64,000 nt of DNA from Desulfococcaceae bacterium (GTDB taxonomy: Bacteria > Desulfobacterota > Desulfobacteria > Desulfobacterales > Desulfosalsimonadaceae), in contig JAQYVU010000008.1 in NCBI GenBank assembly GCA_030145385.1, positions 1-64,000 on the forward strand. The letters run 5' to 3'. The notes under the pieces are model-generated. The model searched no databases. It saw only the letters and a list, made by a program, of their open reading frames with translations, and had not been told where the DNA came from. Below, in pieces: positions 33,366 through 42,874 of the stretch. Made by a program: the position numbers and the translations under genes. Every line of letters begins with the position of its first letter. Within the stretch, counting starts at the first letter, position 1.

Positions 33366-35054
33366 ATGAGTAAGCTGACTGGTGCACAAATTCTGTTGAA
33401 GATGTTAAAGGAAGAAGGCGTTGATACGATTTTCGGGTATCCCGGCGGTGTGGTCCTTGACATTTATGATGAGCTGGCAAGAACCGATTTAAACCATATA
33501 CTCGTTCGCCATGAACAGGGAGCCGTGCATGCGGCAGATGCATATGCGCGCGCAACCGGTCAGGTCGGTGTTTGCCTGGTTACATCGGGTCCCGGAGCAA
33601 CAAATACAGTTACCGGTATTGCCACCGCAAATATGGATTCGATTCCTATTGTAGTCATTACCGGACAGGTTCCGACCAAGCTGATCGGCAATGATGCATT
33701 TCAGGAAGTCGATATTGTCGGCATCACGCGGCCCTGCACAAAGCATAATTACCTGGTAAAAGATGTTAAAGATCTTGCAAAGACGATAAAGGAAGCGTTC
33801 CACATTGCAAGGTCCGGTCGCCCGGGGCCGGTACTCATTGACCTGCCCAAGGATGTTTCGGTTGCCAAAACCAGCTTTAAGCTGCCGGATGATATCCAGC
33901 TGAGATCATATAATCCCACTTATGTGCCTAACCGGAAACAACTTCAAAAAGTGGTGGATCTGATCAAAAAAGCAAAAAAACCGCTGATTTTCAGCGGCGG
34001 CGGAGTAATCTTATCCCGGGCACATAAAGAATTAACTGAACTGGCAAACAAATTACAGATACCTGTTACCAGTACGCTTATGGGACTCGGCGGATTTCCG
34101 GGTACGGATGACTTGTGGCTGGGCATGCTCGGTATGCACGGCACCTATCGCGCAAATATGTCTGTTTCCGAATGCGACCTGATGATTGCCGTAGGTGTTC
34201 GTTTTGATGACCGGGTCACCGGAAAAACCGATGAATTCGCCACACACGCAAAAATTGTCCAGATTGACATTGACCCCACATCGATTCAGAAGAATATCCA
34301 GGTACAGGTTCCGGTTGTCGGGGACTGTAAAATATCTTTAGAGATATTGAACCAGATGATCGCTCATGAGGATATGGGTGAATTAAAACCGAAACACCAG
34401 GACTGGCTGGATCGGATTGACAACTGGAAAAAAACAACCCCGCTGGCGTATGACCAGACGGATGTGATTAAGCCGCAATATGTTATTGACAAGCTGTTCG
34501 AACTCACCAAAGGCGAAGCGATCATCACCACCGAGGTTGGCCAGAACCAGATGTGGGCGGCACAGTATTATCATTTTACGGAACCGGGCCGGTTTATCAG
34601 TTCCGGTGGTTTAGGCACTATGGGGTTTGGCCTTCCGGCAGCAGTCGGTGCACAGGTCGCTGCCCCGGATAAGCTGGTGGTTGACATTGCCGGTGACGGC
34701 AGTATCCAGATGAATATCCAGGAAATGGCGACTGCAGTCCAGTATGGTCTTCCGGTAAAAGTCGTTATATTAAACAACGGTTTTCTGGGAATGGTTCGTC
34801 AATGGCAGCAGTTGTTTTACGACCGTTGTTACTCATCCACGAAATGGCAGCACGCGCCGGATTTTGTCAAGCTGGCGGAAGCCTATGGCGCGGTTGGTTT
34901 ACGGGCCACAAAGCCCGAAGACGTTGAAAAAGTGCTCAAGGAAGGAATTGCCTGCAACAAAGCCGTTATCATGGATTTTGTGGTTGAACCGGAAGAGTGT
35001 GTTTATCCCATGGTTCCTGCAGGGGCCCCAATCTCAAAAATGCTGTTGGTTTAA
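33366..35054 (+). CDS. ilvB: Acetolactate synthase large subunit
   Basis: A 562-residue thiamine-diphosphate enzyme that joins pyruvate with pyruvate or 2-oxobutyrate. The family motifs are [28 protein letters not shown] (catalytic Glu), [13 protein letters not shown] and the ThDP site [21 protein letters not shown] with VVILNN. The ATG at 33366 is used; the frame is open upstream into the repeat element, but [14 protein letters not shown] is the usual start. It is followed by ilvN 17 bases on. Confidence 0.98.
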   Translation: MSKLTGAQILLKMLKEEGVDTIFGYPGGVVLDIYDELARTDLNHILVRHEQGAVHAADAYARATGQVGVCLVTSGPGATNTVTGIATANMDSIPIVVITGQVPTKLIGNDAFQEVDIVGITRPCTKHNYLVKDVKDLAKTIKEAFHIARSGRPGPVLIDLPKDVSVAKTSFKLPDDIQLRSYNPTYVPNRKQLQKVVDLIKKAKKPLIFSGGGVILSRAHKELTELANKLQIPVTSTLMGLGGFPGTDDLWLGMLGMHGTYRANMSVSECDLMIAVGVRFDDRVTGKTDEFATHAKIVQIDIDPTSIQKNIQVQVPVVGDCKISLEILNQMIAHEDMGELKPKHQDWLDRIDNWKKTTPLAYDQTDVIKPQYVIDKLFELTKGEAIITTEVGQNQMWAAQYYHFTEPGRFISSGGLGTMGFGLPAAVGAQVAAPDKLVVDIAGDGSIQMNIQEMATAVQYGLPVKVVILNNGFLGMVRQWQQLFYDRCYSSTKWQHAPDFVKLAEAYGAVGLRATKPEDVEKVLKEGIACNKAVIMDFVVEPEECVYPMVPAGAPISKMLLV

Positions 35055-35071
35055 TTAATAAGGATATGGCG

Positions 35072-35566
35072 ATGACAAAAAAACATATACTCTCTATTCT
35101 TGTCGATAACGAACCGGGTGTTCTTTCCAGAATTGCCGGATTGTTTTCCGGCCGGGGTTATAATATCGAAAGTCTGTGTGTTGCAGAAACAAATGAACAG
35201 TTGGTATCCCGAATCACCATGGTGACCAAGGGAGATTCTGCAATACTGGAACAGATTAAAAAACAAGTGAATAAAATAATTAACGTGATTAAAGTAGCTG
35301 ATCTTACGGACCAGGAATTTGTTGAACGGGAACTGGTTCTGCTGAAAATCAATGCAAAGCCGGAAAACAGGGCCGAAATTTTACGAATTACGGATATCTT
35401 CAGAGGTCAGGTGGTGGATGTCGGCCAGGAGCACTATACCATCAACATCACCGGCGATGCAGACAAAATCACTGCAATATTAACCCTTTTAAAACCGTTC
35501 GGCATCCGTGAAATTGCCCGAACCGGCAGTATCGCGATGTTTAGAGAAAATAAATCAAAATCTTAA
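35072..35566 (+). CDS. ilvN: Acetolactate synthase small (regulatory) subunit
   Basis: A 164-residue regulatory subunit. The N-terminal ACT domain has ILVDNEPGVLSRIAGLFSGRGYNIESL, the valine-binding fold, and the C-terminal domain has ELVLLKINA and IRIEARTG-like IREIARTGSIAMF. It activates IlvB and gives valine feedback. The ATG at 35072 has AAGGA seven bases before; an ATG six bases upstream is the alternative. It forms the holoenzyme with the preceding large subunit. Confidence 0.97.
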   Translation: MTKKHILSILVDNEPGVLSRIAGLFSGRGYNIESLCVAETNEQLVSRITMVTKGDSAILEQIKKQVNKIINVIKVADLTDQEFVERELVLLKINAKPENRAEILRITDIFRGQVVDVGQEHYTINITGDADKITAILTLLKPFGIREIARTGSIAMFRENKSKS

Positions 35567-35611
35567 ATCAATTTAAACAAATTCTAATAAAGAATAATCA
35601 AGGAGGAAATC

Positions 35612-36664
35612 ATGGCAAAAATTGACTTTGGCGGAACAATGGAAGAGGTGATCATATCTGACGAGTTCCCCATGGAAAAAGCACGGGAAATTCTTAAAGA
35701 TGAAGTAATCACCATCCTCGGTTACGGCGTCCAGGGCCCGGCACAGGCATTAAACATGAGAGATAACGGCGTTAATGTCATCATCGGCCAAATGGAAGGT
35801 GACGAATACTGGGAAAAAGCCATTAAAGACGGTTTTGTACCCGGAGAGACACTGTTCCCCATTAAAGAAGCCGCGCAAAAAGGCACTATCATCATGGAAC
35901 TTCTATCTGATGCCGGCCAGACAGCCACATGGCCGGTGGTCAAAGAATGTTTGAACGAAGGGGATGCCCTGTATTTTTCTCACGGTTTTTCCATTGTTTA
36001 CAAAGAACAAACCGGTATCGTTGCGCCGGATAATGTGGATGTTATCCTGGTTGCTCCCAAGGGCTCGGGAACGAGTGTTCGGGCAAATTTTCTGGCCGGC
36101 GACGGAATCAATTCCAGTTTCGCCATTGACCAGGATTTTACCGGCCGGGCAAAAGACCGGACATTGGCGATTGGTATTGTCGTTGGATCCGGTTACCTCT
36201 TTCCTACAACGTTTAAAAAAGAGGTTTTCAGTGACCTGACCGGCGAACGCGGTGTTCTGATGGGCTGTCTTTCCGGTGTTATGGAAGCACAGTATAAAGT
36301 GCTGCGCAAAAACGGTCATTCACCGAGTGAAGCATTCAACGAAACCGTTGAAGAACTCACCCAGAGCCTGATCCGATTAGTTGACCAGAACGGCATGGAC
36401 TGGATGTTTTCCAACTGCAGCGGAACCGCCCAGCGCGGTGCTCTGGACTGGTCACCGAAGTTCCGGGATGCTGTCATGCCGGTTTTTGAAGACCTTTATG
36501 AAAGCGTTGCCAACGGCACTGAAACCAAACGGGTTTTAGATGTTAACAGCAAGCCGGACTACAAGGAAAAACTCCAGGCTGAATTAGATGAGATTAAAAA
36601 TTCCGAGATGTGGAAAGCCGGTGCTGCGGTCCGTTCATTAAGACCCACGCAAAGAAAAAAATAA
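35612..36664 (+). CDS. ilvC: Ketol-acid reductoisomerase
   Basis: A 350-residue KARI that isomerises and reduces acetolactate or acetohydroxybutyrate with NAD(P)H. The Rossmann nucleotide site GYGVQGPAQALNMRDNG, the SHGFSIVY substrate loop, and the C-terminal knotted domain with FSDLTGERGVLMG (Mg-binding) are seen. The sequence resembles the KARI branch found in Bacteroidetes and plants rather than E. coli. GGAGG lies before the ATG. It is downstream of ilvN in the operon. Confidence 0.97.
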   Translation: MAKIDFGGTMEEVIISDEFPMEKAREILKDEVITILGYGVQGPAQALNMRDNGVNVIIGQMEGDEYWEKAIKDGFVPGETLFPIKEAAQKGTIIMELLSDAGQTATWPVVKECLNEGDALYFSHGFSIVYKEQTGIVAPDNVDVILVAPKGSGTSVRANFLAGDGINSSFAIDQDFTGRAKDRTLAIGIVVGSGYLFPTTFKKEVFSDLTGERGVLMGCLSGVMEAQYKVLRKNGHSPSEAFNETVEELTQSLIRLVDQNGMDWMFSNCSGTAQRGALDWSPKFRDAVMPVFEDLYESVANGTETKRVLDVNSKPDYKEKLQAELDEIKNSEMWKAGAAVRSLRPTQRKK

Positions 36665-36698
36665 CTGGTTTTTTAACATTTTGTTATTATGTTTAAAT

Positions 36699-36736
36699 TA
36701 ATCGGGGTTATGTTTTTATCCGCATAACCCCGATTA
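36699..36736. repeat. Perfect 14-bp hairpin between ilvC and cimA
   Basis: TAATCGGGGTTATG and CATAACCCCGATTA are perfect complements around TTTTTATCCG. No T run follows, so it is not a standard terminator; it may protect or process the operon mRNA. Confidence 0.75.
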
Positions 36737-36785
36737 CCGCTTAACAGGTTATTAAACTCATTAATAGACCGGAGACCTTTATATA

Positions 36786-38408
36786 ATGGAATCAATTCTG
36801 TTATATGATACAACATTAAGAGACGGCACCCAGGGTGAGAAAATCACTTTTTCGGGTGAAGACAAGATCAAAATCGCTAAAAAGCTGGATGATCTTGGCA
36901 TTCACTATATTGAGGGCGGCTGGCCCGGATCCAACGTTAAAGACAAAGAATTTTTTGAATCCGCTAAAAAAATTGTTTTTAAAAATTCAAAATTAACCGC
37001 GTTCGGTTCGACCCATCGATACGGGATTTCCGCCAAAGATGATAAAAACCTCAATGCCATCATTGAATGCGGAGCACCGGTTGGCACAATCTTTGGAAAA
37101 ACCTGGGATCTTCATGTCGAGAAAATATTGCGGATACGTTTAGAAGATAATCTGGAAATGATTTCTTCGTCCGTTGCATTTCTGAAAAACAGCCATCTTG
37201 AAGAAGTTCATTATGATGCAGAACACTTTTTTGACGGTTTCAAGGAAAACAAAGATTACGCCCTGCAGACTTTATCCGCCGCCGTCAAGAGCGGTGCGGA
37301 TGCCATCGGCCTCTGCGATACCAATGGCGGTTCGCTGCCTCATGAGATTGAATCTATTGTCAAAGAAGTGATTGCATTTACAGACTCTTTAGCTGCCGGA
37401 CAAAACAGCAAAAATCCGGTCCGAATCGGCATTCATACACATAATGATTCCGGCCTTGCGGTTGCCAATTCAATAGCCGCAGTTCGTGAAGGGGCGGTCA
37501 TTGTACAGGGAACCATCAATGGATACGGCGAACGATGCGGCAACGCGGATTTGACTTCTATTATTCCCATTTTAAAAATAAAAATGGGATATCCATGTGT
37601 CTCTGATGAGAATTTAAAAAAGCTGCGGATGGTGTCATTGTTTGTCAGTGAAACCGCTAATATGACGCCGCTGAACGCAAGGCCATTTGTCGGCAAAAGC
37701 GCGTTTGCGCATAAAGGCGGCATCCATGTCAATGCTATTATGAAGGAATCCCGTTCATATGAGCATATGGATCCGACACTGGTCGGCAACCGTCAGCGGG
37801 TAGTGGTTTCCGATATGTCCGGAAAAAGCAATATTGAATATAAAGCCAAAGAACTCGGCATATCATTTGAGGAAAACGGACTGGACACCTCTAAAATCCT
37901 TTCTAAAATCAAACAGATGGAAAAAGACGGATACCAGTTTGATGTGGCGGACGGAACGTTTCAGATAATGGTTGAAAAACTGGGCAAACAGTTTCAACCC
38001 ATGTTTGACCTTGATTCATTCAGGGTCACCATTGAAAAAAACAAAGATAAACCCTGTTACTGTCATGCAACGATTAAAATTTCCGTTGACGGCGAAGTAC
38101 AGGATATAACGGCTGCCGAAGGTCATGGACCGGTCAGCGCCCTGGACAATGCGCTGAGAAAAGCCTTAAACAAAGTTTACCCCAATGTTCTGGACCCTGT
38201 CCACCTGGTGGATTTTAAAGTCCGGGTGCTGGATGGCAGAGATGGAACCGCAGCAAGGGTCCGGGTGTTGATCGAATCACGGGATGAAACCAGCATCTGG
38301 AGCACCATCGGTGTTTCCGAAGATGTGATCGAAGCCAGCTGGCAGGCTTTAGCGGACAGTTTTCAGCATAAACTGGGCCGATTGGATAAAGATAAATCAT
38401 CTAAATAA
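36786..38408 (+). CDS. cimA: Citramalate synthase
   Basis: A 540-residue LeuA-like enzyme of the citramalate-synthase family. The catalytic HMGL-like domain starts LYDTTLRDGTQGEKITFS; metal and catalytic positions are in GGWPGSN, CDTNGGS and GIHTHNDSGLAVANS. The C-terminal LeuA-dimer domain carries the allosteric site. CimA condenses pyruvate with acetyl-CoA to citramalate, leading to 2-oxobutyrate, which bypasses threonine for isoleucine synthesis. The GG(W)PGSN motif is the CimA form; the symbol is well supported but not proven. It is followed by leuA with 35 bases between. Confidence 0.93.
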   Translation: MESILLYDTTLRDGTQGEKITFSGEDKIKIAKKLDDLGIHYIEGGWPGSNVKDKEFFESAKKIVFKNSKLTAFGSTHRYGISAKDDKNLNAIIECGAPVGTIFGKTWDLHVEKILRIRLEDNLEMISSSVAFLKNSHLEEVHYDAEHFFDGFKENKDYALQTLSAAVKSGADAIGLCDTNGGSLPHEIESIVKEVIAFTDSLAAGQNSKNPVRIGIHTHNDSGLAVANSIAAVREGAVIVQGTINGYGERCGNADLTSIIPILKIKMGYPCVSDENLKKLRMVSLFVSETANMTPLNARPFVGKSAFAHKGGIHVNAIMKESRSYEHMDPTLVGNRQRVVVSDMSGKSNIEYKAKELGISFEENGLDTSKILSKIKQMEKDGYQFDVADGTFQIMVEKLGKQFQPMFDLDSFRVTIEKNKDKPCYCHATIKISVDGEVQDITAAEGHGPVSALDNALRKALNKVYPNVLDPVHLVDFKVRVLDGRDGTAARVRVLIESRDETSIWSTIGVSEDVIEASWQALADSFQHKLGRLDKDKSSK

Positions 38409-38443
38409 TAATATAATCCGTAAAGAATATCCAGGAAAGACCC

Positions 38444-39982
38444 ATGATCGAAAAAGTATTTATATTTGACACCACGTTAAGAGACGGTGAACAATCCCCC
38501 GGGGCAAGCATGAACACGGCCGAGAAGGTACGACTGGCCACGCAGCTTGAAAAACTCGGCGTGGATATCATTGAAGCCGGTTTTCCGGCAGCTTCGGAAG
38601 GTGATTTCGAAGCGGTCACCCAGGTTGCCAAAAAAATCAAACAATCCGAAGTTGCCGCACTCTGCCGGGCGACGGTCAGTGATATTGACCGGGCATGGAA
38701 AGCCGTGAGCCATGCAGCGCACCCAAGAATTCACACCTTTCTTGCGACATCGGATATCCATATTAAATACAAGCTGAATATGACCCGCGAAGAAGTCGTT
38801 GAATCTGCTGTTGCAGCCGTAAAATTTGCCTGCACGTTTACCGAAAATGTTGAGTTTTCCGCTGAAGACGGTTCCCGAACAGATCCGGATTTTCTCTGCA
38901 AAGTCTTTGAAGCGGTCATTGATGCCGGCGCTAAAACGGTGAATCTTCCGGACACGGTCGGCTATGCGATTCCCGAGGAATTCGGGAATCTGGTCAAATA
39001 TGTGATCGAAAACACTCCTAATATGGACAAAGCGGTTTTAAGCGTCCACTGCCACAATGATCTCGGTCTGGCAACGGCAAATACCCTGGCTGCGATAAAA
39101 GCCGGCGCCCGGCAGGCAGAAGTAACGATCAACGGAATCGGGGAACGGGCCGGAAACACTTCTCTTGAAGAAGTTGTCATGACAATCAACACCCGTCCGA
39201 CATATGCAGCTGTAACTACCGGCATTCAGACAAAGCATATTTATCAGATCAGTCGTCTGGTGAGTATGGTTACCGGCATGATGATACAACCCAACAAAGC
39301 CATTGTAGGCGCAAATGCATTTGCTCACGAAGCCGGCATTCATCAGGATGGTGTACTTAAAAATCCCATGACCTATGAAATTATGAAACCGGAAACCATT
39401 GGTTTAAATACGAACAAAATGGTGATGGGCAAACACTCCGGAAAACATGCCCTGTTATCGCACATCAAAAATATGGGCTATGATTTATCAGACGATGAAT
39501 TAAAAATCGTATTTAAAAAATTCAAAGATCTGGCCGATAAGAAAAAAGTCGTCATGGACGAAGACCTGGAAGCCCTGGTCAATCAGGAAGTTTTACGAAC
39601 GTCTGATATCTATTCGATTACGTATCTTCAGGTCACCAGCGGAACCACAGTATTGCCCATGGCAACTGTAAAAATGCTCATGAACGGTCGTGAGGTAGTT
39701 GGTACGGGCAGCGGAAACGGACCCATTGATGCGGCATTTAACGCAGTGGCAAAGCTGACCAATACACAATCGCAATTGCTTCGATTTACAATCAGTGCAT
39801 TGACCGGGGGCACAGATGCCCAGGGTGAGGTAACCGTCAGACTGAAAGAGGATAAATGCATTGCCTTAGGACGCGGTTCAGATCCGGATATTATCACTGC
39901 CAGTGCTTATGCATATGTTAACGGCTTAAACCGGCTGGAGTATCTTAAAATGAATCCCGCATCCACTGCCGGCTCATTGTAA
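38444..39982 (+). CDS. leuA: 2-Isopropylmalate synthase
   Basis: A 512-residue enzyme that condenses 2-oxoisovalerate with acetyl-CoA, the first step of leucine synthesis. FDTTLRDGEQSPGASM, EAGFPAASEGDFEAV, SAEDGSRTDPDFL, LPDTVGYAIPEEF and SVHCHNDLGLATAN are the catalytic motifs, and the C-terminal regulatory domain has DAAFNAVAKLT. GGAAAG precedes the ATG. It ends the operon before a strong bidirectional terminator at 40014. leuBCD are not in the window. Confidence 0.98.
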   Translation: MIEKVFIFDTTLRDGEQSPGASMNTAEKVRLATQLEKLGVDIIEAGFPAASEGDFEAVTQVAKKIKQSEVAALCRATVSDIDRAWKAVSHAAHPRIHTFLATSDIHIKYKLNMTREEVVESAVAAVKFACTFTENVEFSAEDGSRTDPDFLCKVFEAVIDAGAKTVNLPDTVGYAIPEEFGNLVKYVIENTPNMDKAVLSVHCHNDLGLATANTLAAIKAGARQAEVTINGIGERAGNTSLEEVVMTINTRPTYAAVTTGIQTKHIYQISRLVSMVTGMMIQPNKAIVGANAFAHEAGIHQDGVLKNPMTYEIMKPETIGLNTNKMVMGKHSGKHALLSHIKNMGYDLSDDELKIVFKKFKDLADKKKVVMDEDLEALVNQEVLRTSDIYSITYLQVTSGTTVLPMATVKMLMNGREVVGTGSGNGPIDAAFNAVAKLTNTQSQLLRFTISALTGGTDAQGEVTVRLKEDKCIALGRGSDPDIITASAYAYVNGLNRLEYLKMNPASTAGSL

Positions 39983-40013
39983 TTTATATTTCCAATCACT
40001 AATAAATAAAAAA

Positions 40014-40038
40014 GGGGGCTTTAAGCCCCCTTTTTTTT
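40014..40038. terminator. Bidirectional terminator, leuA and OmpA genes
   Basis: GGGGGCTTTAAGCCCCC is a near-perfect palindrome with A runs on the left and T runs on the right. It ends leuA on the plus strand and the convergent OmpA-type gene at 40062. Confidence 0.92.
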
Positions 40039-40061
40039 TGAATAAAACGCTATCTTACTTT

Positions 40062-41165
40062 TTATTTAACTTTAAAATGGGCTCTTCGGTTGTTTGCCCA
40101 TGCAGTTTCGTTGGCATCCGATTCAACAGCACCAAAAATAACGGTTTCCATCCTGGAAGAATCAACACCAGCCGCTGCCATAAAATTCACAACACTTTTC
40201 GCCCGTTTTTCTGCAAGGGCCATATTATATTCCTGAGCCCCCCTGGAATCACAATAGACTTCCACGGCCACAGAAATATTCGGATTGGCTTTTATACATT
40301 GGGCCTTCTTTGCCAATACCTTCTTGGAATCCGCACTCAAAGATGCGGAGTTCACACCAAAAAAGACATCTTCATTGGAAAGGCTTTCTGCCGGAATTGT
40401 CATTACAGCAGCTTCTGCGGCTGCTTTTTCTGCAGCGGCGGCCTTCATCGCAGCTTCATTGGCAGCTTTTGTTTCAGCAGCAGCAAGCATTGCCGCTTCA
40501 TTCGCTGCTTTCGCTTCGGCAGCAGCCTTTGCTTCAGCCTCAGCGGCGGCTTTGATTGTTGCTTCTTTTGCCGCAAGCGCTTCAGTGCTGATACTGCCTT
40601 CCACCATTCCCTCCTTCAAATCCGCATCAGCCGGTCGGGTATCGTGCATCCATATACTCCAGACAGATTTTTTAAACTCATACCCCGGAACGGTGTCAAG
40701 GAACTCACCATTTTTATAGACGGATGTACCTTTACCCGGAATATATACAATATCAAATTCATCGCCATCTTTCATCTCGCCCGAAAAACAAGCTTTAAAC
40801 CTGTCGACTTCTTCCTTTATTGAACTTATGTCTCCCTTGGGCATTGAATTTCTGAAACCGTTATTGAACGCTTTGGTGATATTCTTACTGCTGGCAAAAA
40901 AATCATTGATCACGTGCATCCTGATTGCCATTGTTTTGTCCGCGTTCTTAATTGTTTCAGGATCGGTCATTGCATTTTCCAGCCAGAGGCCTGCGACATA
41001 AACATCATTCATAAAAGCCACTCGCGTACCGCCCCCATTTAAAAGCAAAACGCTATCCCCGAAAGTCAATGTTTCAGGTAAATCAACGTCATCAATTGTT
41101 CTCGCCGATGAAACCGATACCATCATTAGAACAACCATCAAGGCAATTAATACTTTTCTGATCAT
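40062..41165 (-). CDS. Chalcone-isomerase-like/OmpA fusion, copy 1
   Basis: A 367-residue exported protein. A signal peptide (MIRKVLIALMVVLMMVSVSSA) is followed by a chalcone-isomerase-like domain of the Chalcone_3 type (LTFGDSVLLLNGGGTRVAFMNDVYVAGLWLE, about 28-190). An Ala/Lys/Glu-rich helical linker follows (about 195-265), with TolA-like repeats. The C-terminal OmpA domain has VEVYCDSRGAQEYNMALAEKRAKSVVNFM, which binds peptidoglycan. The whole protein could tether the lipid-binding-like domain near the cell wall. The partner and ligand are unknown. A second gene with the same layout lies upstream, 282 bases apart. Confidence 0.85.
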   Translation of the reverse strand: MIRKVLIALMVVLMMVSVSSARTIDDVDLPETLTFGDSVLLLNGGGTRVAFMNDVYVAGLWLENAMTDPETIKNADKTMAIRMHVINDFFASSKNITKAFNNGFRNSMPKGDISSIKEEVDRFKACFSGEMKDGDEFDIVYIPGKGTSVYKNGEFLDTVPGYEFKKSVWSIWMHDTRPADADLKEGMVEGSISTEALAAKEATIKAAAEAEAKAAAEAKAANEAAMLAAAETKAANEAAMKAAAAEKAAAEAAVMTIPAESLSNEDVFFGVNSASLSADSKKVLAKKAQCIKANPNISVAVEVYCDSRGAQEYNMALAEKRAKSVVNFMAAAGVDSSRMETVIFGAVESDANETAWANNRRAHFKVK

Positions 41166-41395
41166 GATCCACTCCTTTTCTTTTTATGATTATGGCGTTT
41201 AATGAAAAAAACACTGTTAATTATTTCCAGCATCAATAACATAATTAATAGTTTTGTTACAGTATTATTATCACGCTCACCAGCAGAACAACTATGATGT
41301 CCATAACCAATCATCCGACTGAAAGAAATAATAAAACTTTTATCTTTGTCATCTAAATCTGATTTTTCCCCGAGTCACACGTAATTATTTCAAAA

Positions 41396-41422
41396 CAAAA
41401 AAAAGGGAGCATAAAGCCCCCC
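41396..41422 (-). terminator. Terminator between OmpA paralogues
   Basis: On the minus strand GGGGGGC pairs with GCTCCC (one bulge/mismatch) around TTTAT and is followed by a T run. It ends the gene at 41447. Confidence 0.75.
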
Positions 41423-41446
41423 TTTTTTTGTTCAATATTATTATTT

Positions 41447-42760
41447 TTATTTAACTTTAAAATGTGCCTTTCTGCTATTTGCCCACGCGGTTTCATTGGC
41501 AGCTGAGTCAACCGCTCCAAAAATAACGATTTCCATTCTTGAATCATCAATACCTTGTTCTACCATAAACTTGGCAACACTCTTTGCCCGCTTGACAGCC
41601 AGCTTCTTGTTGTATTCTATAGATCCCCGAGAGTCACAGTAAACCTCAACCGCTACAGATACAACCGGGTTTGATTTCATCCACATAGCTTTCATGGTCA
41701 GCGCCTGCTTCGCTTTTGCATCTAAGGCCGCTGAATTTAGAGCAAAATAAACATCTTCATTAACGAACTCCGCTTTTGTTAAAGGCGTTGCATCAGCCAT
41801 TACCTTTGTTTTTGGGGATTCGGCTGCGGCCGTTGCTTTTTGGGCTTTTGCAGCAGCGGTTTTTGCCTCGGCCTCGGCGCCTGCTTTAGCTTTCAGAGCT
41901 GCTTCTTCGGCAGCTTTGGCTTCTTTAACAGCCTGGTTTTCTGCGGCGGCGGCTTCTTCAGCGACCTGGGCCGCTGCAACGGCATTAGCTGCAATGGCAG
42001 CTTCTTCAGCAACCTTGGCATCGGCAGCGATTTTGGCTTCGGCAGCGATTTTGGCCTCGGCAACAGCCTTGGCATCGGCAACAGACTTGGCTTTTCTTGA
42101 GGCTTCAGCCTTTGCCACTAAATCCTCTTTTATAACTTTTACTTTGGCAATCCACTGTTCCTTTGCAGCCAATGCTTCCTTGCTGATGCTGCCTTCTAAC
42201 ATTCCTAGCTTCAAATCTTCATCAGCCGGCCGGGTATCGTGCAGCCAGATACTCCAGACAGATCTTTTAAACTCATACCCCGGGATGGTGTCTTTAAGTA
42301 AACCGTCTTTATATACCGAAACACCGACACCGGGAAGATAAACAATATCAAATTCTTCACCATCTTTAATTTCGTCTGCAAAACAGGCTTTAAACCGATC
42401 TACTTCTGCCTGTATTGGGGTTAAATCTCCTCTGGGCACTGAGTTTCTAAACCCGTTATTCAGCGCTTTGGTAATGTTTTTACTGCTGGCAAAAAAATCA
42501 TTCGTCACATGCATTCTGATTGCCATTGCTTCATCCGCGTCCTTTATCACGGCAGGATCGGTCATCGGCTTTTCCAGCCAGAGACCTGCGACATAAACAT
42601 CATTCATAAAAGCTACTCGAGTACCGCCTCCATTTAAAAGCAAAATTGTTTTACCGAAGGTCAATGTTTCAGGTAAATCAATGTCATCAATTATTCTAGC
42701 CGATGACACAGTTACCATCATTAGAACAATCATCAAGGCAATTATTACTTTTTTGAACAT
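41447..42760 (-). CDS. Chalcone-isomerase-like/OmpA fusion, copy 2
   Basis: A 437-residue paralogue of the gene at 40062. The start at 42760 is chosen since AAAGGAGCG lies upstream and a signal peptide (MFKKVIIALMIVLMMVTVSSA) starts there; the frame is open 25 codons further up. The chalcone-isomerase-like domain is about 80% like copy 1 by eye. The Ala-rich linker is about 70 residues longer, and the OmpA domain ends SAANETAWANSRKAHFKVK. It is probably also in the periplasm with a peptidoglycan anchor. The tandem duplication with a longer spacer suggests the linker length matters. Confidence 0.85.
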   Translation of the reverse strand: MFKKVIIALMIVLMMVTVSSARIIDDIDLPETLTFGKTILLLNGGGTRVAFMNDVYVAGLWLEKPMTDPAVIKDADEAMAIRMHVTNDFFASSKNITKALNNGFRNSVPRGDLTPIQAEVDRFKACFADEIKDGEEFDIVYLPGVGVSVYKDGLLKDTIPGYEFKRSVWSIWLHDTRPADEDLKLGMLEGSISKEALAAKEQWIAKVKVIKEDLVAKAEASRKAKSVADAKAVAEAKIAAEAKIAADAKVAEEAAIAANAVAAAQVAEEAAAAENQAVKEAKAAEEAALKAKAGAEAEAKTAAAKAQKATAAAESPKTKVMADATPLTKAEFVNEDVYFALNSAALDAKAKQALTMKAMWMKSNPVVSVAVEVYCDSRGSIEYNKKLAVKRAKSVAKFMVEQGIDDSRMEIVIFGAVDSAANETAWANSRKAHFKVK

Positions 42761-42874
42761 GATCCGCTCCTTTTTTTTATGTTTATGTCGTTTAATTTTA
42801 AAAACACTGTTAATTATTTTCGCAATAAATAACATAATCGACGGTTTTTTTACAGTTTTTTTATTTATTCCTGC

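Noticed and set aside
40285-40719. Long Ala/Ser-rich plus-strand frames opposite the OmpA gene
   Set aside because: Caused by the repetitive Ala-rich linker on the other strand.
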